13,527 nucleotides of DNA, taken from contig JADGJC010000381.1 of NCBI GenBank assembly GCA_027596075.1, forward strand, positions 1 through 13,527. The letters are read 5' to 3'. Both the position numbers and the translations under genes were made by a program. How positions within the stretch are numbered: the stretch's first letter is position 1; each line of letters starts with the position of its first letter. The notes under the pieces are model-generated. The model searched no databases, was not told the DNA's origin, and saw only the letters and a list, made by a program, of their open reading frames with translations. Below, piece after piece: positions 1 through 8,975 of this stretch. This DNA is from Rhizophlyctis rosea. Taxonomy: Eukaryota > Chytridiomycota > Chytridiomycetes > Rhizophlyctidales > Rhizophlyctidaceae.

Positions 1-751
1 CGCACATTATCATTCTGCTAAAATCACAGGAGATTACTTTCATTGATATTCAACATTTTCTACATGGCGCCAATGCTTGCTAGATGGCGCTGGAAAGATG
101 ACCCCACAATTGTATCGTACTCCATGGATTTCGTGCGTTAGGTTATGGATAACTGTCGGATGCAATGCCAAACCTCGAACAATTATTGGTGGTCCGAGCT
201 CCTAAAGATGCAGTCACCATCGAGGTGCTGCTGCCCGCGCGTCTGTTCTTTCACATTTGCGATGAGATGTACACTAGATTTTTCTGACATCGGGTTCACT
301 ACATTTTCATCTTTCGCCCAAGTACGTCTCGGCTTGTTGTTTCTACCATCGTATTACCTCACCACGACAAAAGTTTGAAGGCCTTGACCCTTCCACCTTT
401 GAACATTCACATATTGCCGCGCTTGAAGCGACCGTGCGCATGATGAATACACATGATATCATCTCCAATGCCAGAAATGGCTGAAGTACAGTCGGGGCCG
501 CCAGCATCTCAATAGATGAATCGTAACAGTAAGCCTGAGATGTATACGCCCAATCAACCGTAACGGATGAACACTCCCATCATCATGTCAAGTGGAGCTT
601 CAGAGCATCAAAGTACAAATCTCCGCTGCTGGATATCAATGAAGAGCAACGGAGTGAAGGATCAGGATAGTCGGATAAAGCGTGGAGGACGCCAGCAAGG
701 ACTTCATTGGGTTTCGCTGAATCCACTGATGCTCAATGCTGATGGTGGATC

Positions 752-1237
752 ATGTCCACCACATCTATTACTTCTATTGAACCACACAAAGGGACAATGG
801 AAGACCTCACCGGGTATCCGGAATTGAACCGGATTGTCAAAACATGGTTACATGAGGCACATCACCGCTCGTCTGGCTCGACTGCTCTCTTGCCGGAAAC
901 CGAGTTCGAAGAGTTGGAACATCAAAAGGCTGCCTCTTTGACGCAATCGCTCAGCAGCCGCTTGTGGTTGAGCCTTGACCTTTTGAATATTCTCCTTGGC
1001 GAAATGATGAATGAACCCATCCTTCCCCACTCCGGAAATGGGACTTTCCGAACACGCAAGACCCCTGACTATCCGTTGTATCACCATGTACCACCCAACT
1101 GCCGCCCGAACGTCTGCGCGTCGGCCGAGCAGGTGAGCAGTCGTGCGGTGCGCGGTGAACAGCTTGTTTCTTATTTGTCTGAATCCTTCCAAACGAAGAA
1201 GGTGGAGGGGTTGCTTGTATCACACTCGGTCTTCTGA
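752..1237 (+). CDS. Doubtful hypothetical ORF, 161 aa
   Basis: An ATG-started uninterrupted frame of 161 codons that I do not recognise. The product is polar, with one weakly hydrophobic stretch near residues 68-85 and no signal peptide or clear motif. It ends only 210 bases before the endoglucanase start and covers sequence expected to be that gene's promoter. Long frames exist on the opposite strand over the same bases. It could be chance, or an exon of an undetected gene. Transcript reads or conserved homologues would be needed to accept it. Confidence 0.15.
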   Translation: MSTTSITSIEPHKGTMEDLTGYPELNRIVKTWLHEAHHRSSGSTALLPETEFEELEHQKAASLTQSLSSRLWLSLDLLNILLGEMMNEPILPHSGNGTFRTRKTPDYPLYHHVPPNCRPNVCASAEQVSSRAVRGEQLVSYLSESFQTKKVEGLLVSHSVF

Positions 1238-1336
1238 AATGTGTGGTGCGTGCCACAATGTGGAGAACAGGCCCGCTCCAATCGAATGTTCTCCCCTTGA
1301 TGAACAATTCGCTGAGTTCCTGCCGGAACCTTCCAA

Positions 1337-1343
1337 TATAAAG
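1337..1343 (+). promoter_or_regulatory. TATA box of the endoglucanase gene
   Basis: TATAAAG lies 105 bases upstream of the ATG at 1448 and is followed by a pyrimidine-rich leader. The identical heptamer precedes the next plus-strand secreted-protein gene. A GTGGGG element, matching the SYGGRG site of fungal CreA/Mig1-type carbon repressors, overlaps its 3' end at 1343-1348. The TATA call is fairly secure; the repressor site is only a short match. Confidence 0.6.
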
Positions 1344-1447
1344 TGGGGGGTTTGACCACTGACCTCGATTTCTCTTCAGCCTTGCTGGTCGAGGTCAATC
1401 CATCTATTTCCTATCAACTTTCCCATTCATATCCCTCTCCATTCACT

Positions 1448-2789
1448 ATGATTGCCAAGTTCGCCTCTGTCCTCGCCCTTGTCGGTGCCGCTCAAGCCGT
1501 TCTTCAATACTCCGGTGTTAATGAATCTGGTTACGAGTTCGGTATGTGTTGGGCATCGTTGCAATAACGGGAAGTCAAGTCGACTCGTCTTACTGAATGA
1601 TGTCGCTTCCTTCAGGCACATCTTACCCCGGTACCTACAACAAGGATTACGTTGACCCCTCCACCTCTACCATCTCCTACTGGCGCAGCTCTGGTGCCAA
1701 CACCTTCCGTTACTGCTTCGCCTGGGAGCGCGCACAGCCTTCTCTCGGAGGAAACCTTGACTCCACCTATGTCGGCCGCATCCAAAACTGGGTTACTGCT
1801 GCCTCCGCTGCTGGCGGCTACACCATCCTTGACCCCCACAACTACGCCCGGTACAACGGCCAACTCATCGGTTCCGGCGTCAGTCAGGCTCAATACGCTG
1901 ACTTGTGGACCAAGTTGGCCAACCAATTCAAAAACTCTCCCAATGTCATCTTCGGTCTCATGAACGAACCCCACGACATTGATGTCACCACCGTGCGTTG
2001 CTGCAAGTGTTTGTTTACTCAGTATGATTAGTTTACTGATTACAATGACTCGCTCTACAGTGGTTCAACGCTGCGCAAGCTGCCATCAACGCCATCCGTG
2101 CTACTGGCGCCACCAACCTTATCCTCGTCCCCGGTGTCCACTGGACCGGTGCCCACAACTGGCTCGACGACAACAACGCCGCTACCGCCTTGAAGATTAC
2201 CGACTCCAAGAACAACTTCGCCTTCGAGGTCCACCAGTACTTCGACTCTGACTTCTCCGGCACCCACGCGCAATGCACCTACGGCACCGAGCAGTTAGAC
2301 AAGTTCACCAGCTGGCTCCAGACCAACAACCGCAAGGGTTTCCTCGGAGAATGGGCCATCACCACCGACTCCTCTTGCTCCAACCTCGCCACCGCCATCC
2401 CCAAATACCTCGCCTCCCACTCCGACGTCTACATCGGCCACACCTTCTGGGCTGCCGGTCCCTGGTGGGGAAGCAGCGCTCTCTTCCCTATCGAGCCCGT
2501 CAACGGTGCCGACACTGCCCTTGGCAAGCTCATTAAGAGCGGTGGTGCTTTCTCTTCTGTCTCTGGCGGCAGCTCTGGACCCACCACCACCAGGGCTCAG
2601 ACCACCACCACCCGCACCACTCAAGGACAGACCACCACCACCCGCGCTTCCACCACCACTGCTTCCTCCAGCGGCAACTGCGCCCAAAAGTATGGCCAGT
2701 GCGGTGGCCAGGGATGGTCTGGGGCAACTTGCTGCAGCGGGGGCTCCACCTGCAAGGTCTCCAACCAATGGTACTCTCAGTGCCTTTAA
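1448..2789 (+). CDS. Secreted GH5 endoglucanase with C-terminal CBM1
   Basis: Endo-beta-1,4-glucanase (cellulase) that hydrolyses internal bonds of cellulose outside the cell. Three exons, 1448-1541, 1616-1992 and 2061-2789, give 399 residues; the introns have GTATGT and GTGCGT donors and CAG acceptors. Residues 1-17 are a signal peptide ending AQA. The GH5 domain spans about 22-320: [10 protein letters not shown] at its start, HNYARYNG, the acid/base Glu149 in LMNEPHD, the active-site motif VHQYFD, and the nucleophile Glu254 in FLGEW. A Thr/Ser/Arg linker with TTTR blocks (about 325-362) leads to a family 1 cellulose-binding module, residues 364-399, with [13 protein letters not shown] and the closing WYSQCL. 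The order signal-GH5-linker-CBM1 and the GH5_5-like motifs match fungal EGII-type enzymes, which usually carry CBM1 at the N-terminus; here it is C-terminal. The start was chosen because the signal peptide begins there. Product assignment is secure; the subfamily is inferred. Confidence 0.95.
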
Positions 2790-3767
2790 GCGGTCCGTAG
2801 AATAAGCTTTCTTTGGATCGAGCTTACCCTGTCCCCTTTCCCGTCTCACTCCCCATCCCGCTTGGCCGAGAATACTATGCCATAACATACCTAGAATACA
2901 CGGATTGTTTTTTATGTATGTAATATAAGAATTGGGCTGGACCCGAATACATTGATACAAGGCAAGCTTGATGTAGACGTAGAGTGCGGTTGATTTTGGG
3001 GCTGCAACGAGCGAGCACAATATGGTCGACTTGGCATATCAACCAATACCACGTTGTGAGCTTACTTCTGCCGGGGAGATGGTAAGATACACTTATGCAA
3101 ATGGGCGTGGCGAAACCGCTGTAGTTGAATCTGAGGTTTGTCATGCCGGGTATTGAGTGGATAGCTATAGCCTCACCACCGTTTTGGACCCAAGGCATTG
3201 ACCAACGTCGGCAACTTACTGAATCTTCCCAATATGTATTGTGCGCATGGTGTCGCACCGCCGGACTGTTAGAATGTGTCTTTCAGAAGACATATGCACC
3301 CTGATGTGTCTTTCACATGAAGATGCGCCTCCACCAATCCACCATGGACCCATCCCCATTACCTTGGCAAACCCGATGGAAATACCTCTCTCCCTTCAAT
3401 GCATGACTTACCATCTCCAGACAGGCGGTGAACTTCGAGAAGAAAGCGGGAGACCTACATGCAGGGGTGTCTTATGGTTTTGAGGTTTTTGAGTTCGTTC
3501 GGGGCTGTGTGATGATTTATCCTCAAAAGGGAAAAATTGTGGCCACCGGTTTCTTGTTCCACAAAGTTAGACACGCTCAAAGTTTGCAACTTCAACGCGC
3601 AGCCAAACGACCTCGGGGGAAGAGATACACATTTTCCATGCTTAGAGATCAACTCTATGAATGCGGAAGAAGAAACCATATAAAGGCTCAACATACCATC
3701 CATTCATTCCATCCGAGGAAAACCCACCACAAAATCCCAAGTTGCATCCCTCATAACATCCTCGTCA
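2790..3767. other. Intergenic region: 3' UTR and promoter of next gene
   Basis: No convincing gene. The left part holds the end of the endoglucanase transcript, with AATAAG at 2801 and an AT-rich run near 2907-2930 as possible polyadenylation context. The right part is the promoter of the secreted-protein gene at 3768, with a TATA box at 3679-3685. Open frames on both strands (for example 2875-3258 minus) give low-complexity products without recognisable motifs. Confidence 0.5.
3679..3685 (+). promoter_or_regulatory. TATA box of the GPI-type secreted protein gene
   Basis: TATAAAG lies 83 bases before the ATG at 3768, in an A/C-rich leader. It is the same heptamer, at a similar distance, as the one before the endoglucanase start, so the two secreted-protein genes may share a promoter type. 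Confidence 0.6.
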
Positions 3768-4896
3768 ATGACTCCCACACACTTCACACCCCTCATCCTC
3801 ACCCTCCTCGCCTCTCTCACCCCAACCCTAGCAACAAACTACTTCCTATCCCCTCACGTCCCCATCAAATGCGATCCGCACTTCGGCCCAACCTTCAACG
3901 TCGCCAACGGCACAGCAAATCCCGCCACGGGAGCCGGCCTCGCAGTTGAAGACTACTTGGCTCGAAGCTTTTGGGATGTAGCGCGAGCAGAAAACAGTTG
4001 TACCAACATCCCAACAACCGGAAATTTCACCCTAACGACTGCTAGTTATTACTTTCTGAGTAATGAGACGCATTTGACTCAGTGTATGTTTTTCTCGCGT
4101 TTGAGGGGGATGTGAGCGGGATTGCTTGTTCATGGCGGAGACGTGGGCGTAGGGAATCATACCAGTTATTGATGTAGATTTACTTGGACATATAGATGGA
4201 TGTTCGCAATGGAACTGTACGGGAACTTGTGGCCCCTACGGCGCTTTTTCCGTCACCCGCACCCCGAAAGAGGTTTATCAGAACTGCGACAGTAAATCCA
4301 GGCGTGTGGATTACTTCTGGATCACCAAAACGGACACCGCTGGTGTTGGCAAACTGCGGTACGTGAAAAATTGCTTGATTATCACATGCCATCCTCACTC
4401 ACATGCAATACGACTCAAACTCCCCAGCCCTTACGGAGAAAGCAACCCCGACTCAACAACCGGACCCACATTCGACAACACCATCAAAGAATACATCTAC
4501 GAACAATCGTTCAATACCTCTGACCCAACCTGCTCCAAAGACCCCGACACAGTCTCCGTCCGCCCCTTCTTCCGTACCTGCACACTCGCCACCGACGGAA
4601 CAGGATTCTACCGCATGGACGTTATGACGAACTCAACAATCACCGCCAAGGCGTGTGTAGATGCGCAATGCACGAACTGTCGTCCCACGGAGCCGGGATG
4701 GAATTTTACGTTGGCGAACTGTAGGGCGTCTACTTCGCCTGTGGATGGGAAGGTTAGTGGGTATTATAAGACGGAGATCAGGACAAATGATGGGGCTGGG
4801 ACGACGGGGGCCGGATCTGGGGGAGGAAGTGTGGGGCTGAGTGTGGGATTGATGAGTGTTGGTCTTGCGGTATTGAGTGCGCTGGTCGCTATGTAA
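3768..4896 (+). CDS. Cysteine-rich secreted protein with GPI-type C-terminus
   Basis: Family not recognised. Three exons, 3768-4083, 4196-4358 and 4428-4896, join in frame to 315 residues; introns use GTATGT/TAG and GTACGT/CAG. Residues 1-22 form a signal peptide (LILTLLASL core, cut near ALAT-like TLAT). The mature part has 12 cysteines, an even number that suits disulfides, and several N-glycosylation sequons (NGT, NFT, NET, NCT, NTS, NST). Exon 2 encodes C108-SQWN-C113-TGT-C117-G followed by TRT and C136, which resembles the core of a thrombospondin type 1 repeat. The last 40 residues are a Gly/Ser/Thr-rich spacer and a hydrophobic end (GLAVLSALVAM) without charged residues after it, the pattern of a GPI-anchor signal. 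Probably a cell-surface protein; function unknown. The first intron, 112 nt, is the longest in the window; its acceptor was chosen because it gives an uninterrupted frame. Confidence 0.78.
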
Positions 4897-5412
4897 ATCT
4901 TCTTTATTGCTTCTCCTGTGTCAAAAATGTATAATGCACTTAGGAACTTTACATTGGTACATCTATGCCGTCCATCTTCATCACTTCAGCATATGAATGA
5001 TTTGCCTTCGCTACTTTAGATGTTCGATTAGAGTTATGGGTGTTTTTGTTGTAATGTACGAAGACAACCATGTGTCTGATGATTGAGCCCATTGTTGGGC
5101 GAACTTGATGATAGAGTTATTGATGACAACTCTGTTTTCGAAAATCTCCTCAGTAAGTTTATGAGCTTCATGGAAGTCGCTTCATATATGGCACCCAGCA
5201 TAGCACGCAGGACTTCTCCCTTGCGACTTCCTTACCACACAGCTGGAAGTCTGTGCCATTTTCCCAATCCTTTGAGCATGATGACGCCAGCACTTTCAGC
5301 TAGTTGCAAACCCATTTAGTAAGTATTCAGCATTAGCAAAATAAGTAGCAAGAATTCCGTCACTCATCCCCAAACTATGTACAGGCAAGGACTATGACCA
5401 GGTCCAGCATCA
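4897..5412. other. Intergenic region between convergent genes
   Basis: Lies between the stop of the GPI-type protein gene (plus) and the last exon of the UPRT gene (minus), so it should contain two 3' UTRs. It is relatively AT-rich. A 78-codon plus-strand frame at 5083-5319 has no recognisable motif and is probably chance. Confidence 0.5.
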
Positions 5413-6440
5413 TCAATCGTGCTGAGTCTTGTACAACCTGTCATAGAATTGTTACATGAGTGCACGTACAAACGGAAGGACAATACGTGAAAAAGTAACT
5501 AGAGATCATCACACATACCGATCCCCGGCATCACCCAACCCTGGCACGATATACCCAGCCTTCGTCAACTCATTATCCACCGCAACAACATAAATATCAA
5601 TATCCGGATGAGCATTAGCAAGTGTCTCGATCCCTTCGCGAGACGCGACGATAGCGATGAATTTGATGCGTTTGAGACCCCAATCCTTCAGGATGTTAAC
5701 GGCGGCAATGGCGGTTCCCGCAGTTGCCACCATGGGATCAAGAACGAATCCGAGGTCGGTGGTGCATTCGGACGGGAGCTTGTTGAAGTATTCTACGGGG
5801 AGGAGTGTGGACTAGGGAGAGACGGTAAGGGAAGTCATCTGGAGCGAGTCAAAGGAAGATCATACTACCTTTTCGCGATAGAGACCAAGGTGGAGAACTC
5901 TTGCGGTTGGGAGCATTTGGAGGAAGCCTGTACTAATGGTGCATCAGACCGTGGGAACTCCTCCGTATCAATATGGCACATTCGATCATGAACGCACCAT
6001 CGACCATCCCCTGCCCCGCACGCAAAATCGGAAACAACCCAATCCGATCCTTCAGTTTACAGCCTTGGTACGTCGCGATCGGGCTTTCCAACTACATAGC
6101 CAACGAAAAACGTCAGCTTCGAGTCACATAAACTGACACCCTTGTAAATAAACAAAAACAAGCTATCTTCATTTACCGTTTTCGAAGCAACAACCTGAAC
6201 AGATTGAGTGCTCCTGATAGCGAGCAAAAGACTCAACTCGGTCAGCACATCCCGGAATTGCGGTGACTTGACGCGCTTGTCGCGAAGGATAGAAACTTTG
6301 TGAAGAGCGAGAGGGTGGTTGACTAGGCGCACTTTGGGTGGTAGGCTGATGGTGGTGGTTGGGTTGACGGGGTTTGAGGGTGGAGATTTTGTCGGTGAGA
6401 GGGAGGCCTTCGAAGCGGTGGTTGATGGAACTGTCGCCAT
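5413..6440 (-). CDS. Uracil phosphoribosyltransferase (FUR1-type)
   Basis: Makes UMP from uracil and PRPP in pyrimidine salvage, in the cytosol; in fungi the same enzyme activates 5-fluorouracil. Five exons, read on the minus strand: 6440-6177, 6091-5998, 5927-5869, 5811-5519 and 5437-5413, giving 244 residues. The first 35 or so are a Ser/Thr/Pro-rich extension absent from the core family. Family motifs then follow in order: [39 protein letters not shown] at about 95-114, HLGLYREK at 132-139, the PRPP-binding loop [16 protein letters not shown] starting at 162, and [11 protein letters not shown] at the end. The last eight codons come from a 25-nt exon: without it the frame would end GDRYV, whereas splicing GTATGT to ACAG restores the usual GDRL ending. 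Residue 115 is Gln where RAGLGM-type Leu is usual. It diverges from the proline-rich gene at 7081. Confidence 0.95.
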
Positions 6441-7080
6441 TGCGCGAGTAGGACGTACTAGTAGCGACTATGAAAGAAGGCAGTTGAGTAATGCAGATGG
6501 AGATGGGGGACCGTGGGAAGATGTCGTATTATATCAGGGTGAAGCGTGTGACCGATAGCGGCGGTGGAATATGATATGCACCAAGCATCAGCAGACTTGT
6601 CTATTGGCCGAAGGTGTGACAGGGCCAGGGGCAGTCGCGTGTTCATGTCTGTGCCACTTTTGCCGTCAGATTGCTGCGCCGCTTGCAATCGGACAAGACA
6701 AGGCGGGGAATGCTGTAAGCTGGATGTAAGCCGTCTATCCCAAATAGAGACAAATTGGTAATATCCGGATTTGGGTTTAGGGGGAACCTGGCCATCGTCA
6801 CACAAATATGCACAACGCCGCCAGTGCCCGCCACGCTGCACTGCCGCTGGCCCACCTTCTGTGTTCCTCTCTGCTGTGTTCTGTGTTCTGGTCTGGGCCA
6901 CAACCTCCCCCTCCCAACCAGATTCCATCGAAAGTTGTGAAAACCCGCCAGCACTTTGCTCCGTATCCTCCGTTTCTCTGCCTCTCACCAGCTAATTCTT
7001 ACCTCTTTGACCGTGGAAGGCCGATTCAACGCGTCGTTTACATCCTCTTACAGTTCACACTTCAGTGTAAAGTTGAAGTC
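6441..7080. promoter_or_regulatory. Divergent promoter region between UPRT and proline-rich gene
   Basis: The two genes start 640 bases apart in opposite directions, so both promoters should lie here. No TATA box is obvious for either. A minus-strand frame of 176 codons (6988-6458) and the in-frame plus-strand extension of the next gene from an ATG at 6808 are both open, but neither product shows domain-like composition. I treat them as chance. Confidence 0.5.
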
Positions 7081-8274
7081 ATGAGCGACCCAGTTTCTGC
7101 TACACCTGCCACCTCGGGGGAGTTGACGAAGGGGCTGTTCGCACCAAATTCATCCCTCTCAACCCCTCCATACACTCCTCCTGGTTATCCACCAGCATCC
7201 GGTTATTTCCCTCCTCACGGCCAACATCCTCAGGCCTACCCTTACCCACCCGGGCAATATGCTCCCCCTCCTGGTCCACCAACGGGATATTACGCCCCTC
7301 CCATGCAACCTTATCCGACGCAGTATGCTCCTCCTGGACAGGCTTATCCAATGCAGTATGCACCGCCAACACAGCCGCCTACTCCAGGTCCGAGCCCCTA
7401 CCAGCAATACCCTGCTCCGGCAACGGGCATGCAATATGCGCCGCCGACTCACCCACCTCCCAATCCCGCATATCCGCAGTACCCTGCACCTCCGGCACAG
7501 GCACCGCCCAGCACACTTCCTGCTCCAGTTGCACCTGCTGGTGCCCCTGCCTATTCACCTCCGGCGAATATACCATCAACCGCAACCCCTCCAGCTCCGG
7601 TTGTGGATGCATCCACAACCCAAGCAGGAACGCTGGCACCACCAACCCTTCTTGCTGCAGCTCCTGCAGTAGCAGGAGGACCGGCACCAGCGGGTGTGAC
7701 AGTGGATCCCACCATGCCCATTGCGCTGGCCCTCTCGCAGTCCATTCCAAACTTACGTCAAGCGCCTGCGCCCAATGCCAAGCCAGAAGTCAAGGACGCA
7801 TGGAGGAACTACTTGCGTGACGTGCAAGATGCGCAGTGAGTGTCATAGTGTTTTGCATTTTGCTCATAGAGTTTTGACTTACTGCCTGACGCTGGTAACT
7901 TTCCAGAAATGAACATACCCGCTCCGTCCGCGATGCCCAAGTCCGCCACCAACGCGATGTGGAAGACGCGAACAAGTATTACCAACAAGAGGGGATCAGT
8001 TCTCTTTTGAGCGGGTTCCATAACCTGAAACACAAAGTTATGGATGCGTACCATGTAAGTTCTCAACCTCCCCGTCCATGGCCGTTTCCGTTTTTGCATG
8101 TTCCTAAGCGGAATCATACCCTTCCAGGACCGTCACGCCTACAACCAGAAGATGCGTGATGCACAAATGAACTATGATCAGTCTTTAGAGTACGCAAACA
8201 GATACCTCAATGATGCGGTGGAAAATGCGAATAGGCGGTATGATGATGCGGTGCATTATGCAAACCAGGAGTAG
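7081..8274 (+). CDS. Pro/Tyr-rich protein with C-terminal 11-residue helical repeats
   Basis: Function unknown. Exons 7081-7835, 7907-8054 and 8128-8274 encode 349 residues; introns are GTGAGT/CAG (71 nt) and GTAAGT/CAG (73 nt). Residues 28-200 are proline-, tyrosine- and glutamine-rich, with YAPP at 60, 71, 82, 93 and 119 and one PPGY (a WW-domain ligand type) at 33-36. An Ala/Pro/Val segment follows to about 235. The C-terminal part is charged and predicted helical, with repeats of D-A-[QN]-x-x-[YH]-x-x-x-[VL]-x beginning at 239, 250, 261 and 272 and again at 312, 323, 334 and 345. No signal peptide or membrane segment. An upstream in-frame ATG at 6808 would add 91 residues of a different character, so the ATG at 7081 is preferred. 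The long disordered arm plus amphipathic helix suggests a scaffold or membrane/cytoskeleton adaptor, but that is inference. Confidence 0.82.
7258..7389 (+). repeat. Degenerate 33-bp tandem repeat, four units
   Basis: Units start at 7258, 7291, 7324 and 7357, each beginning with a Tyr codon followed by GC-N CC-N CC-N (Tyr-Ala-Pro-Pro). The codons have diverged at wobble positions while the 11-residue spacing is exact, so the array is probably old and kept at protein level. It lies inside the proline-rich gene. Confidence 0.7.
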
Positions 8275-8709
8275 ATAATTGGTGGATGAAGATCTGAATA
8301 CTGAAGGGCGGGGATGATACTTTGAACTCCAGCGTCGTAGTATTACGTAGCTGCTGTAGGGTGTTATAAACTATGTGAATGAAGTACTTAATCTCATTGT
8401 TATTACATACTGCTCATTGGCCATTGGCAAGTGTATGAATCCAGACAGTTAGATTACAGGGCCAAAGGTCAGCGCTGTTGGTCCAGGGAGGCCATTCGCA
8501 AAGTGTTCGGTATGACGGGAAGTTGAATAGGCTTGAAGCGGAAGAAGTTCTCGGTTCTGATTTTTCCGTCATGAAATGTGGAGCTGTCAACTTTCGCCAT
8601 TTGGGCACTTTGGGGCAATTTCCGAGTCGGGGGCACAGCACATAAACCCGCCTCCGGAACAGGATCAGCCTCCGACGGTTGCGGACATCCGAACCCAAAT
8701 TCAAACACC
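8275..8709. other. Intergenic region upstream of glutathione peroxidase
   Basis: Holds the 3' end of the proline-rich gene and, on its right, the promoter expected for the longer form of the peroxidase gene. Frames on both strands cover parts of it (for example 8807-8469 minus), without recognisable motifs. No repeat or RNA gene was seen. Confidence 0.45.
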
Positions 8710-8975
8710 ATGAATTCGTCATCCACCACTATTATCCGCAACAAGCTAAAAACAGCATCGGGTACACAATCACCCGTTTGTTCCATACTCCCTTTTCTCG
8801 CTAGCATCCGACATATGTTGGTAAGTTCGACTACCTATTGAGGTATAAATAATAAGCTAACACCACTCACGGCCGTGCAAATTTGCAGAGAACTTGTTTA
8901 CCAACCACCTTCACACGCACATTCATCCCACACTCCCACATACTTCCCAAACCACACTCATCCCAGTACTCCACA
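8710..8975 (+). other. Probable alternative 5' exon giving a mitochondrial presequence to the peroxidase
   Basis: An ATG at 8710 opens a 37-codon exon (8710-8820) that ends at a perfect GTAAGT donor. A 68-nt intron with a CTAAC branch-like site and a TTGCAG acceptor leads to 8889. From there 29 further codons run in frame into the peroxidase ATG at 8976. The 66 added residues contain no Asp or Glu, but have at least eight Arg/Lys and many Ser/Thr, the composition of a mitochondrial targeting sequence. The intron also contains a TATA-like element, so a shorter transcript may start downstream of it. Frame agreement and composition support coding; the alternative is a spliced 5' UTR. Confidence 0.55.
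8844..8851 (+). promoter_or_regulatory. TATA-like element inside the 5' intron of the peroxidase gene
   Basis: TATAAATA lies 125 bases before the ATG at 8976, in the predicted first intron. It could drive a short transcript that encodes only the cytosolic form. The same AT-rich stretch also precedes the likely branch site, so it may be no more than intron composition. Confidence 0.4.

Larger units (their letters stand above)
1..1447. other. Upstream intergenic region with no secure gene
   Basis: No open frame here resembles a known family and none shows the exon-intron pattern of the genes downstream. The right-hand 400 bases or so are best read as the promoter region of the endoglucanase gene: a TATA box lies at 1337-1343 and a pyrimidine-rich leader runs up to the ATG at 1448. 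One moderately long plus-strand frame (752-1237) is listed separately at low confidence. No tRNA, repeat or transposon end was seen. Confidence 0.5.

Noticed and set aside
848..1192. Minus-strand 114-codon frame in the upstream region
   Set aside because: Overlaps the equally unsupported plus frame at 752-1237; no recognisable features.
2295..3020. 241-codon minus-strand frame rich in Gly/Ala
   Set aside because: It is the antisense of the GH5 end, the Thr-rich linker and the CBM1, whose sense reading matches known domains.
6458..6988. 176-codon minus-strand frame just upstream of UPRT
   Set aside because: No domain-like composition or motif. It fills the divergent promoter region, and the UPRT has its own good start.
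6808..7080. N-terminal extension of the proline-rich protein from an upstream ATG
   Set aside because: The added 91 residues differ in composition from the rest, and the ATG at 7081 begins a sensible disordered N-terminus. Kept only as a low-probability alternative.
8469..8807. Minus-strand 112-codon frame before the peroxidase
   Set aside because: It is antisense to the probable 5' exon with good splice signals; its product has no known motif.
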